The translations under genes were made by a program, and so were the position numbers. A stretch of DNA of 42,477 nt from Lachnospiraceae bacterium (GTDB taxonomy: Bacteria > Bacillota > Clostridia > Lachnospirales > Lachnospiraceae): positions 1-42,477 of the forward strand of contig JAKSRW010000026.1 of assembly GCA_024403355.1 (NCBI GenBank), read 5' to 3'. The number at the start of each line of letters is the position of its first letter. The first letter of the stretch is position 1. Positions 33,849-42,226 of the stretch are shown here, one piece after another. The notes beneath the pieces were generated by a model that was not told the origin of the DNA, ran no database searches, and saw nothing but the letters and a program-made list of their open reading frames with translations.

Positions 33849-34466
33849 ATGATTAATAAGAAAATTTCAAAAAAGCAGTCAGAAATACTTGAATTTATTA
33901 AGTCTGAGATACTTGATAAAGGTTTTCCGCCTTCAGTTCGTGAAATCTGTCAGGCAGTTAATCTTCAGTCGACCTCATCTGTTCATGCACATCTTAATTC
34001 GCTTGAGAAAATGGGTTATATAAGACGTGACCCTGCGAAGCCCAGATGTATCATTGTTGAGGATGAGAATTTTAATGATATAAGAACCAAGACCGTGAAT
34101 GTTCCGATTCTCGGACAGATTTCAGCAGGTCTTCCGATTCTTGCCGTTGAGAACCTGGATGGCTACTTCCCTCTTCCCAGTGACATGGTTCCTCAGGATT
34201 GTCAGACCTTTATGCTTCAGATTAAGGGTGAAAGCATGATTAATGCAGGTATTTTTGACAGAGACCTTATTCTGGTCAGACAGCAGAATACCGCCCAGAA
34301 CGGTGATTATGTAGTAGCCATGATTGGTGATTCGGTTACATGTAAAACCTTCTATAAGGAAAAGGATCACATCAGGCTTCAGCCGGAGAATGACATCTTT
34401 ACGCCTATTATTACGGATGTGTGTCAGATTCTCGGTAAGGTTATCGGATTATTCAGAAGATTTTAA
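33849..34466 (+). CDS. lexA: SOS repressor LexA
   Basis: This 205-residue repressor has the N-terminal winged helix (PPSVREICQAVNLQSTSSVHAHL), the cleavage site Ala93-Gly94 in ILGQISAGLP and the self-cleavage dyad Ser129 (KGESM) and Lys166. Upon RecA activation it cuts itself and frees DNA-damage genes. GAAAGG precedes the ATG. A terminator follows directly, so lexA is a single-gene unit. It lies opposite to the amidase. Confidence 0.96.
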   Translation: MINKKISKKQSEILEFIKSEILDKGFPPSVREICQAVNLQSTSSVHAHLNSLEKMGYIRRDPAKPRCIIVEDENFNDIRTKTVNVPILGQISAGLPILAVENLDGYFPLPSDMVPQDCQTFMLQIKGESMINAGIFDRDLILVRQQNTAQNGDYVVAMIGDSVTCKTFYKEKDHIRLQPENDIFTPIITDVCQILGKVIGLFRRF

Positions 34467-34470
34467 TAGC

Positions 34471-34501
34471 AAAAAAGAGCCGGTTAAGCCGACTCTTTTT
34501 T
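34471..34501. terminator. Bidirectional intrinsic terminator between lexA and the SGNH-like gene
   Basis: AAAAAAGAG and CTCTTTTTT flank a CGG/CCG inner stem with a TTAAG loop. A- and T-runs on the two sides let it work for both converging genes. Confidence 0.85.
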
Positions 34502-34541
34502 GTTTAGGTCGTATATTCAGTCATAAGATAATTGTCTGTGA

Positions 34542-35102
34542 TTAGCTGAATGAATACTGCATAATATCATAGAAATTTAACTTATCAATAATAAAGCATT
34601 TTAAGAGGCTGAAGGCTTTAACCTCGGGCATTAATGTCTCATCTTCGTTTGTTATATCGGCATACTGACAGCCGAGCTTATTGGCCAGCTCTTCAAGCAT
34701 TTTGTTATACTTAACGGTTTCAGGATCAGTCGAGCAGATTGATGCAATAATAATCTTTATTTTTTTGTTTTCAGCTTTTATATACTTTATAAGCTTGGCA
34801 TACTCTTCTGTTATTTCGTTCAGTGATTTATAGCCTCTTGCCAAATCTGTTTCACCAAGCTGTAATACGAGCTTGGCAGGCATTAATTCTGTTACTGTAT
34901 CGGATAATAATTTTTTTGCATCAAATACAGATAAATCAGTGAAGCTGCGATTATAGGCTACACAGTTGAGTCCGAAGGTCTGTGTCAGTTCTGATACGGG
35001 AATTGATTTCATGAATGATGAACCAAACAATACTACGTTTCCTTTTTGTGAAATCCTGTTCAGATTTCGATAATAATCATACTCGCGCTCATACTCCTTC
35101 AT
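34542..35102 (-). CDS. Degenerate SGNH-fold protein
   Basis: This 186-residue protein follows the SGNH hydrolase plan: LFGSSFM (27-31, block I with Ser29 where GDS is usual), LQLGETD (block III with Glu-Thr-Asp in place of Gly-x-Asn) and a Rossmann-like order of strands. The C-terminal DxxH block is absent and no histidine occurs near the end. It therefore probably lacks normal esterase activity. It overlaps the preceding PQ-loop-like gene by 14 bp, implying a functional pair. No signal peptide is present. Confidence 0.7.
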   Translation of the reverse strand: MKEYEREYDYYRNLNRISQKGNVVLFGSSFMKSIPVSELTQTFGLNCVAYNRSFTDLSVFDAKKLLSDTVTELMPAKLVLQLGETDLARGYKSLNEITEEYAKLIKYIKAENKKIKIIIASICSTDPETVKYNKMLEELANKLGCQYADITNEDETLMPEVKAFSLLKCFIIDKLNFYDIMQYSFS

Positions 35103-35457
35103 AGCTTGCCCTCATTTCTGTCTGATTTTTTCTGTTATCATACATACGGTTACGGAAGTAAATGATGATTCCGAAGGTAACCATTGCGATATTTAAAAAG
35201 TAGAAAAATAATACATACCAGTGTACTGTTTCATACCAGGGTGCGGGATTATCTGCAATTAATGCAAATTTTCCGGCTAATGCAAATACATATCCTAACC
35301 AGATACAAAGATAAAACAGAATACTGGTACCCTTTGAACTCTTGGATTTAAGAGCCTTAAAAATGTTAAGTGGCCATGAAATGCCGAAAAGCAGAACCAT
35401 CAGCATTTCCATAATGCTTGAAAAACTATTCACTGTTTTTCCCTCCGTTTGTTTCAT
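35089..35457 (-). CDS. Small PQ-loop-like membrane protein
   Basis: This 122-residue protein has three membrane helices (about residues 13-32, 46-65 and 78-98) and a segment WPLNIFKALKSKSSKGTS after helix 1 that resembles the PQ-loop signature of SWEET/SemiSWEET-type carriers. SemiSWEETs are about this size and act as dimers, so a small transporter is possible; substrate unknown. A ribosome site GGAGGG lies just upstream. Own promoter at 35497-35469. Confidence 0.65.
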   Translation of the reverse strand: MKQTEGKTVNSFSSIMEMLMVLLFGISWPLNIFKALKSKSSKGTSILFYLCIWLGYVFALAGKFALIADNPAPWYETVHWYVLFFYFLNIAMVTFGIIIYFRNRMYDNRKNQTEMRASYEGV

Positions 35458-35468
35458 TTGATGTCTGT

Positions 35469-35497
35469 ATTTTAGAATTTGCCCGCTATTTATTCAA
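35469..35497 (-). promoter_or_regulatory. Predicted promoter of the PQ-loop-like operon
   Basis: On the minus strand TTGAAT (35497-35492), 17 nt, TAAAAT (35474-35469), 12 nt before the PQ-loop-like start region. Confidence 0.5.
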
Positions 35498-35546
35498 TAT
35501 TTGTAAAATAATGAAAATACAAATTAATTTTGAAGGCTTACTTTAG

Positions 35547-35566
35547 TTTCAAAAGTATTTTCAAAA
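35547..35566 (+). promoter_or_regulatory. Direct repeat TTTCAAAA, 12-bp period, before the sensor kinase
   Basis: TTTCAAAA occurs at 35547-35554 and 35559-35566. A TATAAT follows at 35576-35581 but no -35 hexamer is evident, fitting an activator-dependent promoter. The CitB-type response regulator encoded downstream is the obvious candidate. Confidence 0.4.
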
Positions 35567-35616
35567 CTATACAAATATAATATACTCATATTTGGAATCA
35601 GTTTTTGGAGGAGGTT

Positions 35617-37197
35617 TTGAAAGTTTTGAAAAATCAGCCTGTAAAGAAAATTCAAAATGAGATTTTTTCTACGTTGATTATATTGATTTCTTTTATGACA
35701 GTAATTATTGCTGTTTTCAGTATCTGGATAAATATACGTTCTGAAAGAAAAAGCCTTGATGACAATCTGAAAAATATAGCGCAGGCGGTTGCCCAGTCTT
35801 CTATTGTAAGGTCGAAGCTATTGGCTAATGATAATGAGGTTGACAGTCTTACCTGTGCTTACCTGGATACGATGAAGCATTCGATGTCTAATATAGATGT
35901 TATTTCTTTGGTAGATATAAGAAATATAAGACATTATCATACCAATAAAGATTTGATAAATACAGTATATGACGGTTCCGTACCGGTATTTTCCGAGCAC
36001 GGGTACAGCTCTTATGTTGAAAACAGTACCGGCCCTTCCGGTGCGCAAAGACGTGCCTATGCTCCCGTATATGATAATGACGGCAATTACTGTGGCTTTG
36101 TAATAGCTGTAATGCTTGATAAAAGCTTTAATCGTATTATAATAAACACTATATTTGTACATCTGGTTTGTTTTATATGTGTCGTTTTATTTGCGGTAGT
36201 TCTTTCGGTAATACTTACAAAAAGAATTAAAAACAGGCTTCACGGATTTGAACCGGATACCTTTAATGCAATGTTCAGTATCAGAGATAATATTCTTGAA
36301 TCACTTGAGGAAGGAATTGTAGCTTCCGATAAAAAAGAAAATATTATATATATGAATAAAGCTGCAAAAGTTATGCTTTCGGGACAAAAGGATCCTGCTT
36401 CGGGACTGGCATTAAAAAATACCATTGAAATGGGTGAAAAGACCCAGCATTTGCCGCTAAGCTTTATAAAAAATGCAGATATTATTGCGGATAATATTCC
36501 GGTCATTGATAATGGAAATATTGAGGGTGCTCTTTGTATTTTAAGGGATCAGACAGAAATGACCAGAATTGCCGAGGATTTGTCAGGTGTAAAGTTTCTG
36601 GTTGAATCAATGAGAGCCAATAATCATGATTTCACTAATAAGCTTCATGTTATTTTAGGCCTTATTCAAATGAACAGAAATCAGGAGGCCTGTGAGTATA
36701 TTACAAAGCTTAGTTCCGTTCAGCAGAGCTTCATACACAGGATAATGAAGAACATAGAAGAACCAACGGTCAGTGCGCTGCTTATCGGGAAATACTCACG
36801 TGCAGCTGAGCTGGATGTGGAATTTATTTTGGAAAAAGACAGCTGTTTGAGAAGAAATGATATTTCTCTTACGTCAGGTGACCTGGTTACAATTATCGGT
36901 AATCTTATAGAAAATGCCCTTGATTCCTTAAATCTTAAAAATTCGTCACCCAAGCAGCTTACTGTCGGAATATATACAAAACCTGATGCTATGATTATTA
37001 ATGTCGATGATACAGGAAGCGGTATAGAGACTGAGAATATGAATAAGATATTTAGTAACGGATTTTCTACAAAGGGAGAAAATCGCGGAACCGGTCTCTT
37101 TATTGTAAATGAACTGGTCAAAAAGTATAACGGAACTATAACCGTTGAGTCGGAGCCGGGAGTCGGAAGCTCATTTACGGTAACTCTGCTCGGATAG
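35617..37197 (+). CDS. CitA/DcuS-type sensor histidine kinase
   Basis: This 526-residue membrane kinase has a first helix (about 17-38), an outside sensor domain (about 45-165), a second helix (about 168-195), a PAS-like domain (SLEEGIVASDKKENIIYMN) and a transmitter with NNHDFTNKLHVILGL, whose His337 is the phospho-acceptor, N-box NLIENALDSL, DTGSGIE and STKGENRGTGLF. This family reads di- and tricarboxylates. No ATG is available. TTG 35617 lies five bases after GGAGG; TTG 35626 is also possible. It is eight bases ahead of its response regulator. Confidence 0.88.
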   Translation: MKVLKNQPVKKIQNEIFSTLIILISFMTVIIAVFSIWINIRSERKSLDDNLKNIAQAVAQSSIVRSKLLANDNEVDSLTCAYLDTMKHSMSNIDVISLVDIRNIRHYHTNKDLINTVYDGSVPVFSEHGYSSYVENSTGPSGAQRRAYAPVYDNDGNYCGFVIAVMLDKSFNRIIINTIFVHLVCFICVVLFAVVLSVILTKRIKNRLHGFEPDTFNAMFSIRDNILESLEEGIVASDKKENIIYMNKAAKVMLSGQKDPASGLALKNTIEMGEKTQHLPLSFIKNADIIADNIPVIDNGNIEGALCILRDQTEMTRIAEDLSGVKFLVESMRANNHDFTNKLHVILGLIQMNRNQEACEYITKLSSVQQSFIHRIMKNIEEPTVSALLIGKYSRAAELDVEFILEKDSCLRRNDISLTSGDLVTIIGNLIENALDSLNLKNSSPKQLTVGIYTKPDAMIINVDDTGSGIETENMNKIFSNGFSTKGENRGTGLFIVNELVKKYNGTITVESEPGVGSSFTVTLLG

Positions 37198-37205
37198 GAG
37201 GATTT

Positions 37206-37886
37206 ATGTACGAGGTATTAATTGTTGAAGATGACCCTATGGTAGCCATGATTAATAAACAGTATGTTAATCAAAACAGTCATTTTCATGTTACGGGAAT
37301 ATGTAAGGACGGAAAATCCGCACTTGAATATCTTGAGAATAATACGGTGCATCTGCTTATTCTTGATCAGTTTATGCCCCAAATGAACGGACTTACTCTT
37401 CTGCGCCTTATAAAGGAAAAGGATATTCCGGTATCTGTGATAATGGTTACTGCGGCTAACGACAGTGCCAGCATTGAAGAAGCATTAAGACTTGGTATAG
37501 TCGATTATCTGGTTAAGCCCTTCTATAATTCCAGGTTTCAGCAGGCACTGGAAACATTTTTAAACAGGCAGGATGCATTTCATGATTTATCTGCCTTCAA
37601 GCAGCATCATATAGATGCCCTGCTGGAAAATAACTTAAAATCAATTAAATCCAATGAGCAGCTTCCCAAAGGAATTCAGGAGCAGACACTTGATAAAATG
37701 TATGATTTTATGAAGGCTAACTCAAAAAGTGATTTTACAAGCGATCTTATTGCAGACCATGTCGGTTTATCGAGAGTAACTGTACGCAGATATATGAATT
37801 ATCTTCTGGAACAGAATTATATTGTGGGTCATATGAACTATGAAACCGGAGGAAGGCCCTGCATGCTTTACCGCTGGAACAAGTAA
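37206..37886 (+). CDS. CitB/DcuR-type response regulator
   Basis: This 226-residue regulator has a receiver domain with acid pair Glu8-Asp9-Asp10, phospho-acceptor Asp54 in LILDQFMP, Thr82 and Lys104 in LVKPF. Its output domain is an HTH typical of DcuR/CitB/DpiA proteins (FTSDLIADHVGLSRVTVRRYMNYL). AGGAGG precedes the start. The pair normally controls uptake or fermentation of citrate, malate or fumarate, but no transporter or lyase lies nearby; its targets are elsewhere or in the flanking genes. Confidence 0.9.
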   Translation: MYEVLIVEDDPMVAMINKQYVNQNSHFHVTGICKDGKSALEYLENNTVHLLILDQFMPQMNGLTLLRLIKEKDIPVSVIMVTAANDSASIEEALRLGIVDYLVKPFYNSRFQQALETFLNRQDAFHDLSAFKQHHIDALLENNLKSIKSNEQLPKGIQEQTLDKMYDFMKANSKSDFTSDLIADHVGLSRVTVRRYMNYLLEQNYIVGHMNYETGGRPCMLYRWNK

Positions 37887-37934
37887 AATACAGGACCTTC
37901 CATTAACAGACATATTTATTATTGGATATTAAGC

Positions 37935-38888
37935 TTAAAAGCCTAATTTCTGAATTGCAAGAACCAGATTTCTTCCGTAAATCTCTGCTCCAAGCTGATT
38001 GGGATGAAGATTATCGAGATAATACTCAGGTAAATGAGGAACAAGGCTAAATCCGTCCACAATCTTAATATTGGCATATTTTTTGCAGACGTCCTTTATG
38101 CCTTCGCAAAAGCTGACAAACTTGGGATATTTATCAGGGTTATCACCTCTCCAAATAGGAGTAATACAGAGAATGGGAATCTCACTACCGTAAAGCTCTG
38201 TGAGTGTTTTATAGTAATCCTCCACTGCATCCATGGTCTCTTCCCAAAACTGGTTTGTGCCCAGGGCTACAATGATCTTATCAGGCGTATAGCCTTCCAT
38301 CTTCATCAGAGATTTTTTATCGTAAATATATCCGCCTATACCCTGATTAATAATATCGTAATTCAGCAGTCTGTTTGCTACGCTTACATAAGTACAGGAT
38401 GATCTTAAGGGACCGTAGCCCTGTGTAATTGAATCACCGAGCCATAAAACCTTCTCTTTTTTCTTTGCTGCACTAAGAGGCGCATCTGTTTCAAAATTCT
38501 TAATCACAACAGTAGCATCCGCGGGCAGATAAATAATAATATTCTTCTTCCTGCCTTCTTCTAATTCAAAGCAGATACTGCCTTCATCTTCAAGGTCCTT
38601 TACATAGAATATCTTTGTAATAAGTCCGTCCACAGCGATTTCAAAGGAATCCTCGGAACCCTTCCAGACAAATTTGTAGTCAAAGGAAATCTTCTTTGCT
38701 TCACTTACAAATTCAATTGTTTTGGCTGTGGTGGCCATAGATCTCTCGTACCAGAATTCGAATGCTCCCTTGAAGTATTCCTTCTGCTCTTTACTGTACT
38801 GGTATGCACGTAGATAGCCGTCCTCGGTTTCTTCAAAACGGTATGCACCTAAATAATATTTTTTAACTTCCTCGTTTGTAAGCTTCAT
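37935..38888 (-). CDS. Two-domain SGNH/GDSL esterase
   Basis: This 317-residue protein has an N-terminal beta-sandwich domain (about 1-135) and a C-terminal SGNH domain with LWLGDSITQGYG (Ser153), an Asn-x-Gly block NQGIGG, GTN at 209-211 and DNLHPN with the catalytic Asp and His near 295. This arrangement recalls carbohydrate de-acetylases of the CE2/CE3 type, but the substrate is not visible. There is no signal peptide. The start at 38888 lies 13 nt after AGAAAGG; the in-frame ATG 38900 in the spacer is too close to it. It is the last gene of the rpmA-obg-rsfS run. Confidence 0.85.
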   Translation of the reverse strand: MKLTNEEVKKYYLGAYRFEETEDGYLRAYQYSKEQKEYFKGAFEFWYERSMATTAKTIEFVSEAKKISFDYKFVWKGSEDSFEIAVDGLITKIFYVKDLEDEGSICFELEEGRKKNIIIYLPADATVVIKNFETDAPLSAAKKKEKVLWLGDSITQGYGPLRSSCTYVSVANRLLNYDIINQGIGGYIYDKKSLMKMEGYTPDKIIVALGTNQFWEETMDAVEDYYKTLTELYGSEIPILCITPIWRGDNPDKYPKFVSFCEGIKDVCKKYANIKIVDGFSLVPHLPEYYLDNLHPNQLGAEIYGRNLVLAIQKLGF

Positions 38889-38913
38889 GTTAGTTGCCAT
38901 GCCTTTCTAATGA

Positions 38914-39264
38914 TTAAAGCTCGTCGATTGAAAGGAACTTTCCGTCCTTCCAGATTCTTTCCAGATTGTAAAAATCACGGTCCTCGCGTGAGAAAATATG
39001 TACTACAACATCCTTATAATCCATTAAAATCCAGGTGGCGTTTCTGTTACCTTCAACCTTAGTTGAAAATACACCCTCTTTTGCGAGCTCATCATTTACA
39101 TTGTCTGTAATTGCATTAAGCTGTGAAATGGAATGGCCGCTGCCGATAATGAAATAATCGGCCATAACGCTGATATCTCCGATATAGATAATCTTAATAT
39201 CCTCTGCTTTTTTATCATCCATTGCTTTATATGCAATTTTAACGATTTCTTTTATATCCTTCAT
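38914..39264 (-). CDS. rsfS: Ribosome silencing factor RsfS (Iojap)
   Basis: This 116-residue protein binds L14 of the free 50S subunit and blocks joining with 30S under starvation. Family marks are DYFIIGSGHSISQLNAI, KVEGNRNATWILMDYKDVVVHIF and YNLERIWKDG. AGGAGGT lies before the ATG. It follows the nadD-yqeK fusion, the standard order. Confidence 0.95.
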   Translation of the reverse strand: MKDIKEIVKIAYKAMDDKKAEDIKIIYIGDISVMADYFIIGSGHSISQLNAITDNVNDELAKEGVFSTKVEGNRNATWILMDYKDVVVHIFSREDRDFYNLERIWKDGKFLSIDEL

Positions 39265-39297
39265 ACATTAACCTCCTCGTGTTAATACAGTAAGCAG

Positions 39298-40524
39298 TTA
39301 TTTGCTTCTGCTTTCAATTAGTTTCTTGTAATAATCCCAGGCATCAATTGTAAGTCTGCATACCTGATTGCTGTAGGTTCTTAAAAGGTATGGAACATTA
39401 TTATTGTAAATATATAAAAGTGCCAGATCCATATCCTCTGATGCTACAGAACGTATTATATCAAGACTTGGTTTAAAATGCATTGTGCGTCCGTATTCGA
39501 GCATATCAGCCAGAGCGATAATCTTTTCGAGTGTGTTCATTTCTGGCTTATTTGATGTATGATAATATATCGCACCGAATATTTCTTCGTCATCAATGCC
39601 GTACTTTTCCTTTGTATAGTAGGCTGCAATCTTACCGTGAAGCAGATTGTTCGGATGAGCAAGCTCGATTTCATCGGGAACTATTCCGAAGCGTCTGGCT
39701 TCCGACAGAATCTCTTCATCGGTTAAATATTTAGCACTGTCATGTAATATACCCGCTGTATATGCTTTAACTACATCATAGCCATGGGCAATGGCAAGCT
39801 TCGCCGCAAAATCCGCAACCGAGAGGCTGTGAATGTATCTGTGCGGGCTGAGAACCTTTTGCAACTCTTCCTTAGCGTGTTCAATTTTGTCTATTTTATA
39901 AAGTGAATGAGACAGAATATATTCCTCTACATTTTTACTTACCATGCCGCTAATCGGGATACCGCAGGCTACTGCACAACGTATAGCTGAGGACGAGAGG
40001 TCCATTGCAGGTGCGGTTAAATAATGAATTTCAGGAATATAGAGGCTTCCGTCCTCATTTGTATACGAGAATAAATCTCTTATACGCTTAATCTGGGAAA
40101 AGGTCTCTTCTCGGCTCATATCGGCCCTCTGTGTAACCAGAAGGGCTGACTTTGAAAGTATTTCGGCAGGCAGATGCCATTTGTCGAAATATGCAATTGA
40201 ATCACCGCCGATGATAAAATAGTATTTTACATCAGGATTCTCTCTTGTAAGCAAATCAAGGGTATCTGAGGTATAGGTAAGGCCTTCTCTTTTGTATTCA
40301 AAATCGCTGAATTCAAGTCCTTCATTTCCCTCTATTGCAAGCTTAACCATATTCGCACGGTCCAAATCACTTATAAGACCGCTACCGTCCTTGTGAGGCG
40401 GATTTTTTGATGGCATAAACAGAACCTTATCAAGTCCGAAAAGGTTCTTGGCCTGGGCACCCAGCATAACATGTGATACATGTATGGGATTAAAGGTGCC
40501 GCCCATTATTCCTATTTTAATCAT
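39298..40524 (-). CDS. nadD: NadD-YqeK fusion: nicotinate-nucleotide adenylyltransferase + HD hydrolase
   Basis: This 408-residue protein joins two enzymes. Residues 1 to about 200 are NadD, making deamido-NAD, with GIMGGTFNPIHVSH and the LSSSAIR motif. Residues about 215-408 are the YqeK HD domain, which in Bacillus-type proteins hydrolyses diadenosine tetraphosphate symmetrically; ILHDSAK holds the HD pair, with H in HRYIHSL and HPNNLLHG. Separate genes are common in Firmicutes; fused forms occur in some Lachnospiraceae. ATG 40524 is preferred because the next residues IKIGIMGG are the family start; it overlaps the yhbY stop by 8 bp. TTG 40551 would lie inside yhbY. Confidence 0.92.
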   Translation of the reverse strand: MIKIGIMGGTFNPIHVSHVMLGAQAKNLFGLDKVLFMPSKNPPHKDGSGLISDLDRANMVKLAIEGNEGLEFSDFEYKREGLTYTSDTLDLLTRENPDVKYYFIIGGDSIAYFDKWHLPAEILSKSALLVTQRADMSREETFSQIKRIRDLFSYTNEDGSLYIPEIHYLTAPAMDLSSSAIRCAVACGIPISGMVSKNVEEYILSHSLYKIDKIEHAKEELQKVLSPHRYIHSLSVADFAAKLAIAHGYDVVKAYTAGILHDSAKYLTDEEILSEARRFGIVPDEIELAHPNNLLHGKIAAYYTKEKYGIDDEEIFGAIYYHTSNKPEMNTLEKIIALADMLEYGRTMHFKPSLDIIRSVASEDMDLALLYIYNNNVPYLLRTYSNQVCRLTIDAWDYYKKLIESRSK

Positions 40525-40825
40525 TCTTCTTTTTTTCTCTGGGAAGTTCAATTTTAGGATTATTCTTTGACTTCTTGTATAATATAATCTTTTTACCGAT
40601 AACCTGGATTACTTCCGAGCCGGTTCTTTCTGCAAGTACAGCGGCAATCTCCTTGGGATCGTCCGCACAGTTCTTTAATACAGAGATTTTTATAAGCTCT
40701 CTTGCTTCAAGTGCTTCTGCTATACCGATTGTAAATTCAGGTGTAATGCTTGATTTTCCAACCTGGTAAATAGGATCTATATTCATTGCAAGTCCTTTAA
40801 GGAATGCTCTCTGTTTTGTTGTCAT
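40517..40825 (-). CDS. yhbY: YhbY-family CRM-domain RNA-binding protein
   Basis: This 102-residue protein associates with pre-50S particles. It has the family start TKQRAFLKGLAMNIDPIYQVGKSSI and the GGxx-less CRM loop at ALEARELIKISVL. The start follows AGAAAGGCG. It sits between obg and nadD, as in most Firmicutes. Confidence 0.93.
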   Translation of the reverse strand: MTTKQRAFLKGLAMNIDPIYQVGKSSITPEFTIGIAEALEARELIKISVLKNCADDPKEIAAVLAERTGSEVIQVIGKKIILYKKSKNNPKIELPREKKKND

Positions 40826-40861
40826 TATAACGCCTTTCTTAAACTGTCTGCGAATCAGACA

Positions 40862-42151
40862 TTATTTATAATAATCAAAATCCCAGCCGTAAAGTCTAAC
40901 TGTATCGCCTTCCTGAATGCCGAGTCCTTCAAGCTGCTCAAGAATACCGTTAGTTCTGAGGAACTTCTGGAAGAAATCAAAGCCCTTTTCAGACTCAAGA
41001 TTAGTATAACCAAGCATTCTTTCGATACGGGGACCTTCAACAAGATATACCTTTTCTTCACTGTCATATTCAACTGTGAATGGAAGCGTATTATCGATTT
41101 TAGGCTCATAAACGAAATCAGGCACATATACGATAGGCTCCGGGTCCAGATTATCGAGCATTTCTTTTACTGCGTAGAGAAGCTCTTTTACACCTTCTCC
41201 CGATACTGCCGAAATAGCCATTACACGTATGTTGTCCTCTTTGAAGGCTTCTGTAAGCTTATTTATTGCCTCTGTTTTCTCGTCGCCGTATAAAACATCT
41301 ATTTTATTGGCTGCGATAATCTGAGGCTTCTTTAACAGCTCCGGATTATAGCTTTCAAGCTCTTTATTAATCTTTTTGATATCATCTATCGGGTCGCGGC
41401 CCTCTACCGATGCCGCATCAACAATATGAATGATAACCTTGGTTCTTTCAATGTGCTTTAAGAACTGGTGTCCAAGACCGATTCCCTCGGATGCGCCTTC
41501 GATAAGTCCTGGAATATCTGCAATAATGAAGCCCTTGCCGCCTTCTAAATCTACTACACCGAGATTGGGATTAAGTGTAGTGAAATGATAGTTCGCAATC
41601 TTGGGACGAGCATTCGTTACACGCGAAAGGAAGGTTGATTTTCCTACATTGGGGAAGCCTACAAGACCAACATCGGCTATGCATTTAAGCTCAAGGATAA
41701 TATCGAGCTCCTGGGCAGCCTGACCGGGCTGAGCGTATTTCGGAGCCTGCATGGTTGATGTGGCATAGTGAATATTTCCCTTGCCTCCGCGACCGCCTTT
41801 AAGAATTAACTGGCGCTCGTTGCCATGTGACATATCGGCTACAATTTTGCCGCTTTCTGCTTCACGAAGTATAGTACCCTCGGGAACCTTGATAATAAGG
41901 TCCTCACCATTATTTCCGGTACATCTTTTGTTTTTGCCGTCTTCGCCATCCTGGGCACAGAACTTACGAATATAACGGAATTCATTAAGAGTATTCAGGC
42001 CTTTGTCTACAACGAATATAACGTCTCCGCCCTTTCCGCCGTCACCGCCGTCAGGACCGCCGTCTGGAACGAACTTTTCACGACGAAATGATACATGGCC
42101 GTCTCCGCCTTTGCCTGATTTAATATAGATTTTTGCGGTATCTGCAAACAT
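40862..42151 (-). CDS. obg: GTPase Obg
   Basis: This 429-residue protein has three parts: the glycine-rich Obg fold (1-158, with KSGKGGDGHVSFRREKFVP), the GTPase domain with FPNVGKSTFL (P-loop), DIPGLIEGA and NKID, and a C-terminal OCT domain (about 350-429). It acts in 50S assembly and in the stress response. An upstream AUG in the spacer opens MEN and stops with TAA just before the start codon. AGAAAGGG precedes it. Separated from rpmA by a terminator. Confidence 0.96.
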   Translation of the reverse strand: MFADTAKIYIKSGKGGDGHVSFRREKFVPDGGPDGGDGGKGGDVIFVVDKGLNTLNEFRYIRKFCAQDGEDGKNKRCTGNNGEDLIIKVPEGTILREAESGKIVADMSHGNERQLILKGGRGGKGNIHYATSTMQAPKYAQPGQAAQELDIILELKCIADVGLVGFPNVGKSTFLSRVTNARPKIANYHFTTLNPNLGVVDLEGGKGFIIADIPGLIEGASEGIGLGHQFLKHIERTKVIIHIVDAASVEGRDPIDDIKKINKELESYNPELLKKPQIIAANKIDVLYGDEKTEAINKLTEAFKEDNIRVMAISAVSGEGVKELLYAVKEMLDNLDPEPIVYVPDFVYEPKIDNTLPFTVEYDSEEKVYLVEGPRIERMLGYTNLESEKGFDFFQKFLRTNGILEQLEGLGIQEGDTVRLYGWDFDYYK

Positions 42152-42185
42152 TTAATTCTCCATGCCCTTTCTGTAAATAAATATA

Positions 42186-42219
42186 AAGAAAAAGGGGCTT
42201 CGAAATAAATCAAAGCCCC
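42186..42219 (-). terminator. Intrinsic terminator after rpmA
   Basis: On the minus strand GGGGCTT and AAGCCCC close a 12-nt loop, followed by TTTTTCTTT. It may reduce transcription of obg and its followers relative to the ribosomal protein gene. Confidence 0.8.
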
Positions 42220-42226
42220 GAAATTA

